A stretch of 23,604 nt of DNA from DATDOO01 sp035293245 (GTDB lineage: Bacteria; Pseudomonadota; Gammaproteobacteria; Methylococcales; Methylococcaceae). The stretch lies in the NCBI GenBank assembly GCA_035293245.1, contig DATDOO010000112.1, positions 1-23,604 of the forward strand, given 5' to 3'. The notes beneath the pieces were generated by a model that ran no database searches, was not told the origin of the DNA, and was given only the letters and a program-made list of their open reading frames with translations. This document shows positions 1 to 7,885 of the stretch, one piece after another (the first letter of the stretch is position 1; every line of letters starts with the position of its first letter). Position numbers and translations under genes: made by a program.

Positions 1-2
1 AT

Positions 3-80
3 TATGGCCGGGGCATGATGTTCGTCCGCTTTGTGGGAACCCACGCCGAATATGACCGCATCGACGCGAGAACCATATGA
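3..80 (+). CDS. higB: HigB-type toxin, C-terminal end (partial)
   Basis: The reading frame that enters from the left edge ends in a TGA at 78-80. Its last residues include FVRFVGTHAEYDRIDA, a very typical C-terminus of the HigB mRNA-interferase family (RelE-like fold). The rest of the gene lies outside the window. Its stop overlaps the ATG of the downstream antitoxin (ATGA at 77-80), the usual toxin-first arrangement of higBA operons. Members of this family cleave mRNA, commonly at the ribosome. Activity cannot be judged from this fragment. Confidence 0.8.
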   Translation, partial: YGRGMMFVRFVGTHAEYDRIDARTI

Positions 81-445
81 AACCCATTCACACCGAAGAT
101 GACTACCGGGTGGCGCTCGCCGAAGTGGAAGCCCTTTGGGATTCCCCGGACCGCAGCGAGGATGCGGACCGGCTGGAAGTGCTGGCCTTGCTGGTCGAGG
201 ACTACGAGCGGAAACACTATGCCGTCGACCCGCCCGACCCGGTCGATTTCCTGCTGCATGTCATGGAGTCGCGGGGATTGAGCCGTAAGGACATGGAACC
301 GCACATCGGTTCACGGGGGCGTGTGGCGGAAATCCTGAACAGGGTCCGGCCTTTGACCCTGGACATGATCCGGCGTCTGTCGAAGGGGCTGGGGATTGCT
401 GCGGAGATATTGGTCAGGGATTATGAATTGAGAAAGGCCGCGTGA
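77..445 (+). CDS. higA: HigA-type antitoxin, HTH domain
   Basis: This 122-aa protein has an acidic N-terminal half and a C-terminal XRE-like helix-turn-helix, roughly residues 65-115, with the segment LSRKDMEPHIGSRGRVAEIL followed by LTLDMIRRLSKGLGI. This is the layout of HigA antitoxins associated with HigB_toxin-family toxins. The N-terminal part would neutralise the toxin and the HTH would bind and repress the operon promoter, which lies upstream of the window. The start codon overlaps the higB stop by ATGA, implying translational coupling. The length is normal for the family. The identification rests on both the sequence and the toxin tail directly upstream. Confidence 0.85.
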   Translation: MKPIHTEDDYRVALAEVEALWDSPDRSEDADRLEVLALLVEDYERKHYAVDPPDPVDFLLHVMESRGLSRKDMEPHIGSRGRVAEILNRVRPLTLDMIRRLSKGLGIAAEILVRDYELRKAA

Positions 446-676
446 TAATCGACTGGCGGAGTGTGGTAAATCGCCTGTTGGATGGAAATCGGAAATAAAT
501 CCGTCCCCGTTTTTCCTTTTAGACATACGGCGGAATATGCGAAGACGCCATTCCGCTCTACGCGGGCTAAAAAGCATGCAAATGTCGCTTGGTGAACTAC
601 GCTTGGTTTGCAGGTACGGTCGGTCAGTTGATTTGCTGTGCGAAACGCGGAAAAGACTATTCACGGAGATTGCGCC

Positions 677-2686
677 ATGCAAAACAGCAAGCGTTTGTGT
701 GTGTTCGCGCTTTTTGCGTTCTGCGTCCTTTTCGGGACACCGTCACAAGCGGCTATTCTAGTCTGGGCTGGAGCTGATCACACCCGGCAAGACGGATGGA
801 GCTATCACGAGGGTTTGGGAGGAGGGGAGGCCGATGCCGACTCGATCGAGGGCTTCATCGACGCTTTACAGGTGGCGAAAGGTGTCGCTGACTTGGCGAA
901 AGCGATCGTGCAAAAAAATCCGCTCGACGCTGGTATTGCAATCCATGACATTGTGAACGAGGCCGGGCAACTGAATGATTCTCTCGGTGATCGCTCCTTC
1001 AGCTATGAGGGATCAATCCTTGTGGATGTGCGAAACGACCGGCGCGTCGAGTTGAAGATTGAAGGTGAATCCAATCAAGACGACTTCCGCGGAGTTGAGT
1101 TCCTTGTACCTGATGGTCCCGTTGGAGCATTCCAGGGAAGCTATGACAATATCTTTCCGGGTGGGAACCAAAAAAAGGTGATTCGAAGCCTATACATTGA
1201 TCCATCGAAGCTCAAAGCGGGCATGCACTACCCTGTCGTTGCTATTACGAAGGAGCGCGGCGACATTACCAGCCTTTCGGTTGTCTGGACGATTGACGTC
1301 GTGGCGGGCGCGCAGTGCCCGCGGCCTCCGTCGGACCCGATCCAAATGTGCTTCCAGACCACTACTCACCTGAAAGAACTCCGGGCAGCGCGGCAGGAAA
1401 ACCGGCTCGCACGGGCGCGGGCAATCGCTCATGACCCAAGTTTAGTTTACGAAACCCGGGCGAAGCAGGCCGCCAACACGTGCGCAAAATCGGGAAATTG
1501 CGCACCTCTCGGTAATTTGGGGCCAAATCGAAGCGAAGACGCCTGTCCCCAAATATATACAGGTCTCGCCAGGACTACCTGTAGCACCATCGCCCAGTTG
1601 GACCGTAATGTCGTTGACATTGATCGACAAATCCTGGATTGGGAGAACAAGGCACGCGAAAACAACTGTTGCGATGCTTACGTCAACCCTTTCGGTAACA
1701 ACGTCCCGAACCACCCGCTGACGATTGCAACGAATGCAACGTTTGGCGGCAGTCGCCTCGAAGGGGTGGACTGGGTACCCTATACGGTTTCGCGGGTCCC
1801 GCTCTTGAACAACGTTCTGTTTGGTACCCAACAGGTGAAGTTATTCAAGGATCAAGCCGGGGCATACGTGGTAAATGGTCAATCTTACGAATCGATGTCC
1901 ATTCATACTGATATCGCCGCTGCCAATACTGCGGACATCCGCGTTACGGCACGCTGGGGCGACGCTGACACCGGGCTTCCCATTCCCGAGGTGCGGACCG
2001 GAATGCAAGGTGTGTTTGGCAAGAAAGCGTATGTCAATGTTCCGATACAGCCGGCGCAGTTCCCGATGGGCCGGCATCTCCTGGTCGTCGAAGTTACCGA
2101 CCATGGGAACCAGGTCGCCCAGCATTCGATCGAGATCGCCCGCACAATCGAAATGATGGGAGGGGCGCGAGGCGGCGGCGCAGGGGTTTCGCCCACAGCC
2201 GACGGAAGGACTGGACCAAATGCCGGCCTGCCTCGGTTGTATCCACTGGCGCGCCCACAGATCGCGCCGACGGTAGCTCCGAGCGCTGACGGTAGTCGTT
2301 CAGCCCCTCCCGTTGCTCCAGCGGTGTCCGACCTTCCGGTGTTCAACGCGGTCCCGTTACAGCCAAGATCAGGTCCGACCCCAAGCGATTCCAATCTACA
2401 CCTTGCCTTACCCGGCAATACCGGCGTCCCGCTAGCCAATATCTCTGGCCAATGGAACAGCAACATTGGGCTTGTTTATAGCATCGAACAGCAAGGGGCC
2501 GAGTTCCGCTGGCATGTCGCCAATATCGATCAAACCGGCAAGGGAACCATAGAAGGAGATCGAATTAGGGCCACATGGTCTGACCGAAACGGTACCGGTT
2601 CCGGCAACGGTGTCATCAGGGAGAAAGATTCGCTCGGAGGTGCGCACCGTATTGAATGGGACAACGGCGTAGTCTTCACTAAATGA
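677..2686 (+). CDS. Unrecognised secreted protein, 669 aa
   Basis: I do not recognise this protein. The ATG at 677 is preferred over an in-frame ATG at 638. It has a GGAG 8 bases upstream and begins a clean signal peptide: a Lys-Arg start, a hydrophobic stretch, then PSQAA near residue 25. The mature protein has a helical segment (about 45-95), a probable beta-rich region (about 95-210), a cysteine-rich middle (about 210-350, including a Cys-Cys pair), a further beta-like domain (about 350-500), a Pro/Ala/Ser-rich linker (about 510-590), and a compact C-terminal module of about 80 residues beginning ISGQW and ending at the stop. The even cysteines suggest periplasmic or extracellular disulphides. 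Codon use and local GC look lower and more mixed than in the nif genes, which may indicate acquisition. It stands alone between higA and polA (convergent with polA). Confidence 0.7.
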   Translation: MQNSKRLCVFALFAFCVLFGTPSQAAILVWAGADHTRQDGWSYHEGLGGGEADADSIEGFIDALQVAKGVADLAKAIVQKNPLDAGIAIHDIVNEAGQLNDSLGDRSFSYEGSILVDVRNDRRVELKIEGESNQDDFRGVEFLVPDGPVGAFQGSYDNIFPGGNQKKVIRSLYIDPSKLKAGMHYPVVAITKERGDITSLSVVWTIDVVAGAQCPRPPSDPIQMCFQTTTHLKELRAARQENRLARARAIAHDPSLVYETRAKQAANTCAKSGNCAPLGNLGPNRSEDACPQIYTGLARTTCSTIAQLDRNVVDIDRQILDWENKARENNCCDAYVNPFGNNVPNHPLTIATNATFGGSRLEGVDWVPYTVSRVPLLNNVLFGTQQVKLFKDQAGAYVVNGQSYESMSIHTDIAAANTADIRVTARWGDADTGLPIPEVRTGMQGVFGKKAYVNVPIQPAQFPMGRHLLVVEVTDHGNQVAQHSIEIARTIEMMGGARGGGAGVSPTADGRTGPNAGLPRLYPLARPQIAPTVAPSADGSRSAPPVAPAVSDLPVFNAVPLQPRSGPTPSDSNLHLALPGNTGVPLANISGQWNSNIGLVYSIEQQGAEFRWHVANIDQTGKGTIEGDRIRATWSDRNGTGSGNGVIREKDSLGGAHRIEWDNGVVFTK

Positions 2687-2774
2687 CAGGCAGATTCGCT
2701 AGGGTCGTACCGCGTACCGATAACGGGGTATGCAGCGCAGCCCTCCCTCCGCTTGCGTGACACGACACACCCGC

Positions 2775-5585
2775 TCAATGCGCCTCGTCCCAATTCTCCC
2801 CCATCCCTTCGCCCACCAGGAGCGGTACGTCCAGCTTGGCGGCTTGGCTCATGCGGCGGACGATTTCTTTCAGCGCGCTTTCCGCCACGTCGCTTCGGGC
2901 TTCGAAGACCAGTTCGTCGTGCACCTGCATGATCATGCGTACCGGGGGTTGGCTTTCCTGTAGCCACTGGTCCACCGAGAGCATGGCGCGCTTGATGATG
3001 TCGGCGGCGGTGCCCTGCATGGGGGCGTTGATGGCGGTGCGTTCGGCGTACTGGCGGCGGGCGTTGTCGCGGGCCTGGATGTCGGGGACGTACAGGCGGC
3101 GGCCGAACAGGGTTTCCACGTAACCCTGCTCCCGCGCCGTTTGGCGGGCGCGGTCCATGTAGAGCTTCACGCCCGGATAGCGGGCGAAGTACAGGTCGAC
3201 ATAGCTTTGTGCCTGTTTCTGACCCACGCCGATCTGCTTGGCCAGGCCGAAGGCGGACATGCCGTAAATGAGGCCGAAGTTGATGGCTTTGGCGGAGCGG
3301 CGCTGGTCGGGCGTGACCTGCTCCTGGGGAATGCCGAACACTTCGCTGGCCGTGGCGCGGTGGATGTCGGCGTCGGCGGCGAAGGCGGCCAATAAGCCTT
3401 CATCGCCGGACAGATGGGCCATGATGCGCAGCTCGATCTGCGAGTAGTCGGCGGCGAGGATTTTCCAGCCGGGCGGGGCGATGAATGCCTGGCGAATCTT
3501 GCGGCCTTCCTCGCTGCGGATGGGGATGTTCTGCAAGTTGGGGTCGGAGGAGGACAGCCGCCCGGTGGCGGCGATGGCCTGATGGTAAGAGGTATGCACC
3601 CGCCCAGTCTGCCGGTTGACCATCTCCGGCAGCTTGTCGGCGTAGGTGGACTTGAGTTTGGACAGGCCGCGGTGTTCCAACAACAGGCGCGGCAGTTCGT
3701 AATGTTCCGCCAGGTCCTGCAGCACTTCCTCGGCGGTGGACGGCTGGCCGGTGGGGGTCTTTTTGCTGACCGGGATGCCCAGCTTGTCGTAGAGGATGGT
3801 CTGAATCTGCTTGGGCGAACCCAGGTTGAAAGGCTGGCCCGCCACTTCATGGGCGGCCTGTTCGAGTTCGATCATGCGCCGCGCCAGTTCCTTGCCGTGC
3901 TGCGCCAGACGCAAGCCATCGATGAGCACGCCGGTGCGCTCCATGCGCCCCAGCACCGGGACCAGGGGTATTTCGATGTCCTCGTACACGGCGCAGGGGC
4001 CGGCTTCCGCCTGCAAGCGCGGCCACAGGTGGCGGTGCAGCTTGAGGGTGATGTCCGCGTCCTCGGCGGCGTAGTCGGTGGCCTGCTCCACGCCCACCTG
4101 CGAGAAAGGAATCTGCTTGGCGCCCTTGCCGGTCACGTCCTCGTAGTGGATGGTCTGGACCCCCAAGTAGTGGCGAGCCAGGGAGTCCATGTCGTGGCGG
4201 GTGGCGGTGCTGTTCAGCACGTAGGACTCCAGCATGGTGTCGTGGCGGATGCCGGCGAGGGCGATGCCGTGATTGGCCAGGACGTGGCCGTCGTACTTGA
4301 GGTGCTGGCCGAGCTTAGGCTTTTGTGGGTCTTCCAGCAGGGGGCGGAGTTTTTCCAGCACCTTTTCCCGGTCCAGTTGCGGCGGGGCGTCCAGGCAGTC
4401 GTGGGCCAGGGGCACGTAAGCCGCCTGGCCCGGCTCCACGGCGAAGGACAGGCCGACGATTCTCGCCGTCATGTAGTCCAGGCTGGTGGTTTCCGTGTCG
4501 AAGGCGAACAGGTCGGCCTGGGCCAGTTTGGCTAGCCAGCGGTCGAGTTGTTCTTCGTTGAGGACTGCTTCGTAGGTAGCTGCTCCGGCCTCTTCCTCCT
4601 GCGGGGGAAGGTGGGGATGGGGGTGATGAAAATCGGTTGCAGCGGCCTTGTTTGACTCGCCCCCACCTATCCTCCCCCGCGGGGGGAGGGACCCTGTGTT
4701 GGACGCCGCGGGTTGTTCGGAAGCGGCGGACTCCAACTGCTTCAGCCAGGTAAAAAACTCGAACCGGCTCAGCAATTCGCGCAGCGCGTCCGTGTCGGCC
4801 GGCCTGCGGTGCAGCTCGTCCGGCTGCAGGGGCAGTTCCACGTCGCAATGGATGGTGGCGAGAAGGCGCGAGAGGGGGATTTGTTCCAGGGAGGCGCGCA
4901 GGTTCTCGCCCACTTTGCCGGTAATTTCTGCGGCGCGGGCGATCAGGTTGTCCAGGCTGCCGTAACTTTGCAGCCACTTGGCGGCGGTCTTGGGGCCCAC
5001 GTTGGGCACGCCGGGGATGTTGTCGGAGGTGTCGCCCACCAGGGTCAGGTAATCGACGATCTGCTCCGGAGTCACGCCGAACTTTTCGATCACCCCTTGC
5101 CGGTCCATGCGGGTGTTGGATAGGGTGTTTTCCAGGGTGACGGCGGCGTTCACCAGTTGCGCCATGTCCTTGTCGCCGGTGGAAATGACCACCCGGTAGC
5201 CTTGCGCCTCGGCGCGCTTGGCCAGGGTGCCGATCACGTCGTCCGCTTCCACCCCGCTTTCCATCAACAGCGGTACGCCCATGGCGCGGATCAAGGCGTG
5301 CAGCGGCTCGCACTGGGCGCGCAGGTCGTCGGGCATGGGCGGGCGGTGGGCCTTGTACTGCTCGTAGGCGTCGTTGCGGAAGGTCTTGCCGGGGGCGTCG
5401 AACACCACGGCCACGTGATCGGTTTCCGCATAGCTCTCCAGCAGCTTGCGCAGCATGTTGGCCACGCCGAATACGGCGCCGGTGGGCTCGCCTTTGGAGT
5501 TGGTCAGGGGCGGCAGGGCGTGATAGGCGCGGTACAGAAAGGAAGAACCGTCCACCAGGACGAGCAGGGGGGGCGTTTCGGGCAT
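2775..5585 (-). CDS. polA: DNA polymerase I
   Basis: This 936-aa protein has the full three-domain layout: a 5'-3' flap exonuclease (about 1-290), a 3'-5' proofreading exonuclease and a family A polymerase. The proofreading site looks intact, with FDTET near residue 363 and YAAEDAD further on. Polymerase motifs A (DYSQIELR, about 712), B (RRSAKAINFGLIYG, about 763) and C (HDELVFE, about 888) are all present. It fills gaps after RNA-primer removal and excision repair. The start at 5585 is chosen because MPETPPLLVLVDGSSFLYRA matches the family N-terminus. The frame stays open further upstream only through repeat-like DNA. An in-frame palindromic repeat adds a low-complexity, Gly/Pro/His-rich insert at about residues 295-337, between the two exonuclease domains. 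Confidence 0.97.
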   Translation of the reverse strand: MPETPPLLVLVDGSSFLYRAYHALPPLTNSKGEPTGAVFGVANMLRKLLESYAETDHVAVVFDAPGKTFRNDAYEQYKAHRPPMPDDLRAQCEPLHALIRAMGVPLLMESGVEADDVIGTLAKRAEAQGYRVVISTGDKDMAQLVNAAVTLENTLSNTRMDRQGVIEKFGVTPEQIVDYLTLVGDTSDNIPGVPNVGPKTAAKWLQSYGSLDNLIARAAEITGKVGENLRASLEQIPLSRLLATIHCDVELPLQPDELHRRPADTDALRELLSRFEFFTWLKQLESAASEQPAASNTGSLPPRGRIGGGESNKAAATDFHHPHPHLPPQEEEAGAATYEAVLNEEQLDRWLAKLAQADLFAFDTETTSLDYMTARIVGLSFAVEPGQAAYVPLAHDCLDAPPQLDREKVLEKLRPLLEDPQKPKLGQHLKYDGHVLANHGIALAGIRHDTMLESYVLNSTATRHDMDSLARHYLGVQTIHYEDVTGKGAKQIPFSQVGVEQATDYAAEDADITLKLHRHLWPRLQAEAGPCAVYEDIEIPLVPVLGRMERTGVLIDGLRLAQHGKELARRMIELEQAAHEVAGQPFNLGSPKQIQTILYDKLGIPVSKKTPTGQPSTAEEVLQDLAEHYELPRLLLEHRGLSKLKSTYADKLPEMVNRQTGRVHTSYHQAIAATGRLSSSDPNLQNIPIRSEEGRKIRQAFIAPPGWKILAADYSQIELRIMAHLSGDEGLLAAFAADADIHRATASEVFGIPQEQVTPDQRRSAKAINFGLIYGMSAFGLAKQIGVGQKQAQSYVDLYFARYPGVKLYMDRARQTAREQGYVETLFGRRLYVPDIQARDNARRQYAERTAINAPMQGTAADIIKRAMLSVDQWLQESQPPVRMIMQVHDELVFEARSDVAESALKEIVRRMSQAAKLDVPLLVGEGMGENWDEAH
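4597..4690. repeat. Palindromic repeat inside polA
   Basis: Two GC-rich arms in inverted orientation bracket this stretch: a left arm near 4597-4622 and a right arm near 4661-4689. The right arm contains the hairpin CCTCCCCC (4671-4678) opposite GGGGGAGG. The right arm is nearly identical to a copy at 11253-11285 in the nifV 3' end. It is translated as part of PolA. The same family of short hairpins recurs elsewhere in the window. Confidence 0.7.
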
Positions 5586-5622
5586 GGGGATTCTCGTGTG
5601 AATGTTGCAGCAGCCTTGCTCT

Positions 5623-5643
5623 CCCTCTCCCTCTGGGAGAGGG
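5623..5643. repeat. REP-like hairpin, CCCTCTCCC stem
   Basis: A perfect 9-bp stem, CCCTCTCCC at 5623-5631 and GGGAGAGGG at 5635-5643, has a 3-nt loop. It is followed by GTCGGGGTGAGGGGA, the tail usually seen with this widespread proteobacterial repeat. It lies just upstream of the polA start, in the divergent polA/nitroreductase spacer. Confidence 0.75.
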
Positions 5644-5655
5644 TCGGGGTGAGGG

Positions 5656-5715
5656 GAACGATCATGGCGATGAAGCGCTTTTTTGACCGAGTGCGAGTGA
5701 ACGCCATGATCGTTC
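5656..5715. repeat. 14-bp perfect inverted repeat, 32-nt spacer
   Basis: GAACGATCATGGCG at 5656-5669 is exactly complementary to 5702-5715. It lies in the spacer between divergent polA and the nitroreductase gene, directly beside a REP-like hairpin. It could form a long stem-loop or mark the ends of a small repeat element. No function is assigned. Confidence 0.7.
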
Positions 5716-5782
5716 GGGTTTGGCGTAAAGTACGGCCTGAACCCGACGAGGGCAACCCGATTCATTCAGCCAGGAGACCATC

Positions 5783-6397
5783 GTGGACGTTCTCACCGCC
5801 ATCGCCGAGCGCCGCTCGATCAAGTCTTACGACCCCAATCACATCATGACGGAGGAAGAAATCGACCGCCTGCTGTCGTTCGGCCGTCTGGCGCCTTCGG
5901 CTTTCAACCTGCAGCACTGGCGCTTTGTGCGGGTGCGCGACCCGGAGCTTCGCCGGCAAATCCGTGCCGTAGCCTGGGATCAGGCGCAAGTGACCGACGC
6001 CTCGCTCCTCCTGGTGCTGTGCGCCGACCTGAAAGCCTGGGCGAAATACGCGCGACACTGCTGGCGGCTGGCCGATCAGTCCGTGCAGGAATTCATCGTG
6101 CCCGCCATCGATGGCTACTACCGCGGCAAACCGCAGGTGGAACGGGACGAAGCCATGCGCTCCGGCGGCATCGTGGCCCAGACCTTTATCCTGGCCGCCA
6201 ACGGCATGGGCTACGGCGCCTGTCCCATGGACGGTTTCGACTTCGACGCGGTGGGGCGGCTGATCGACCTGCCCGAGGATCACGCCATCGTCATGATGCT
6301 TGCGGTGGGGAAATCGCTGGCGCCGGCGGCGCCGCGCAGCGGGCCGATGGAGAAGGATGAGGTGGTGTTTGTGGATCGGTTTCCGCGGGCGGGTTAG
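5783..6397 (+). CDS. Nitroreductase-family flavoprotein
   Basis: This 204-aa protein shows the nitroreductase fold signature. The N-terminal RRSIKSYD segment and SFGRLAPSAFNLQHWRF supply the FMN-binding basic and Ser/Asn residues, and the C-terminal ANGMGYGACPMDGFD is the second conserved FMN/nicotinamide region. The family consists of NAD(P)H-dependent FMN oxidoreductases of nitro compounds, quinones or related substrates, usually dimeric and cytosolic. The specific substrate is not readable. The start is a GTG at 5783 with AGGAG at 5772-5776. The gene is divergent from polA and convergent with the end of the nif operon, so it is not part of that transcript. A 155-bp palindromic element separates its stop from clpX. 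Confidence 0.88.
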   Translation: MDVLTAIAERRSIKSYDPNHIMTEEEIDRLLSFGRLAPSAFNLQHWRFVRVRDPELRRQIRAVAWDQAQVTDASLLLVLCADLKAWAKYARHCWRLADQSVQEFIVPAIDGYYRGKPQVERDEAMRSGGIVAQTFILAANGMGYGACPMDGFDFDAVGRLIDLPEDHAIVMMLAVGKSLAPAAPRSGPMEKDEVVFVDRFPRAG

Positions 6398-6401
6398 GGG
6401 C

Positions 6402-6556
6402 GTAGGGTGGGTTAACGCGCGGCGACGCGCCTTGATGCGGTCATTCCCACATCCGCGCAGCGTAACCCACCGACCACGCTGACCTGTGGGTTACGACGCG
6501 CAGTGAGATGGCCGCAAGATTCGGCGTCGATGGTTGTGCGCGCTAACCCACCCTAC
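6402..6556. repeat. 155-bp element with 19-bp terminal inverted repeats
   Basis: The ends read GTAGGGTGGGTTAACGCGC (6402-6420) and its inverted copy at 6538-6556, matching at 18 of 19 positions. An inner pair (GTAACCCA and TGGGTTAC) makes the whole element foldable into a long imperfect hairpin. It sits between the convergent nitroreductase and clpX genes. The right edge contains the clpX stop codon. It encodes nothing and looks like a non-autonomous repeat that could also act as a bidirectional transcription barrier. Confidence 0.8.
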
Positions 6557-7872
6557 ATTTGGTTTGCTTCCGCCCGCAATAAAACCGGCTGTTGAGTTTC
6601 GGCGCTGGGGGCGGCGCGTTCGCCCCGGATCAAGGTGAGGGGCGCGTTGCCCTCGATGGCATCGGCGTCCACGATGCAGCGCGCCACGTCGGTTTGCGAG
6701 GGCAAATCGAACATGGTCTTGCGCAACACCTGCTCCAGGATGCCGCGCAGGCCGCGGGCGCCGGTTTCCCGCTCCAGGGCGCGGGCGGCGACTTTCTTCA
6801 AGGCGTCCGCGGTGAATTCCAGTTCCACGTTTTCGTAGCCGAACAGCACCTGGTACTGCTTGGTGAGGGCGTTGCGCGGTTCGGTGAGGATGCGGATCAA
6901 CGCCTCTTCGTCCAGAGGTTCCAGCGGGGCGATGACCGGGAAGCGGCCGATGAATTCGGGGATGAGCCCGAAGCGGCGCAGGTCTTCCGGCTCCAGCTCG
7001 CGCAGCAGAGCTTCCAGGTCGGGTTTTTCCTCCGCGGCCTTAGGCGCCGCGTGAAAGCCGATGCCGCCGTCTTTAGGCGCCAGGCGCTTGTGCACGTGCT
7101 TTTCCAGCCCCGGAAAAGCGCCGCCGGCGATGAACAGGATGTTGCGGGTGTCGATGACCACATCCTCGCCGCTGCCGTCGCGCTTCTTGTTTTTCAGGGA
7201 CACTTTGATGCTGGCGCCTTCCACCAGGCGCAGCAAGGCCTGCTGCACGCCTTCGCCGGAGATGTCGCGGGACAGGGTTTGCAGTTCCGGGCTGCGCGCC
7301 AGCTTGTCCACTTCGTCCAGGTAGACGATGCCCCACTCGGCCCGGCCGACGTTGCCGTCGGCCACTTCCAGCAGGCGCACCAGGATGTTTTCCACATCGT
7401 CGCCTACGTAGCCGGCCTGGGTGAGGGTGGTGGCGTCGGCCACCACGAACGGTACGCCGACGATGCGCGCCAGAGTCGAGGCCAGCAGCGTCTTGCCGGT
7501 GCCGGTGGGGCCGACCATGAGGATGTTGGACTTGCCCAGTTCCACCTCGCCCAAATGCGGGCCGAACGCCGAGTCGCCGCTTTCGTGCTTGAGGCGCTTG
7601 TAGTGGTTGTACACGGCCACGGCGAGGATTTCCTTGGCCAGACTTTGGCCGATCACGTAGCGGTCCAGTTCTTCCTTGATCTCGGCGGGTTTGGGCAGCG
7701 GGCCGTGCAGTTCGTTGAGCACGCGCTTCCTGCCCCAGTTGGCGACCACCTGGCCGGCCAGGTTGACGCAGGCTTCGCAGATGCAGCCTTCCGCGCCGGC
7801 GATGAGTGGCGTGGCGGGGGATTGTTCGACGCCGCAGATGGCGCAGTGGGGGATGGCTCTACTCATCGTCAT
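6553..7872 (-). CDS. clpX: ClpX-type AAA+ unfoldase in the nif operon (ClpX2-like)
   Basis: This 439-aa protein has the N-terminal zinc-binding domain of ClpX (Cys 10, 13, 32, 35, spaced C-x2-C-x18-C-x2-C). It also has Walker A GPTGTGKT (about 121), the pore loop GYVGDDVENI, Walker B IVYLDEVDK (about 182) and the conserved RDISGEGVQQALLRL. The IGF tripeptide used to dock on ClpP is visible (GGIGFHA, about 271), so it can probably work with ClpP. It is not beside clpP or lon but is the last gene after nifM, as clpX2 is in Azotobacter vinelandii, where that paralogue affects NifB and NifEN levels. A second, housekeeping clpX is expected elsewhere. The start is MTMSRA at 7872, 13 nt after nifM. 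MSRA at 7866 is an alternative. Confidence 0.93.
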   Translation of the reverse strand: MTMSRAIPHCAICGVEQSPATPLIAGAEGCICEACVNLAGQVVANWGRKRVLNELHGPLPKPAEIKEELDRYVIGQSLAKEILAVAVYNHYKRLKHESGDSAFGPHLGEVELGKSNILMVGPTGTGKTLLASTLARIVGVPFVVADATTLTQAGYVGDDVENILVRLLEVADGNVGRAEWGIVYLDEVDKLARSPELQTLSRDISGEGVQQALLRLVEGASIKVSLKNKKRDGSGEDVVIDTRNILFIAGGAFPGLEKHVHKRLAPKDGGIGFHAAPKAAEEKPDLEALLRELEPEDLRRFGLIPEFIGRFPVIAPLEPLDEEALIRILTEPRNALTKQYQVLFGYENVELEFTADALKKVAARALERETGARGLRGILEQVLRKTMFDLPSQTDVARCIVDADAIEGNAPLTLIRGERAAPSAETQQPVLLRAEANQM

Positions 7873-7885
7873 GGCACCGCTGATT

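Noticed and set aside
3414..4535. Plus-strand open frame opposite polA (373 aa)
   Set aside because: It is an antisense shadow of conserved polymerase motifs and has no recognisable domain.
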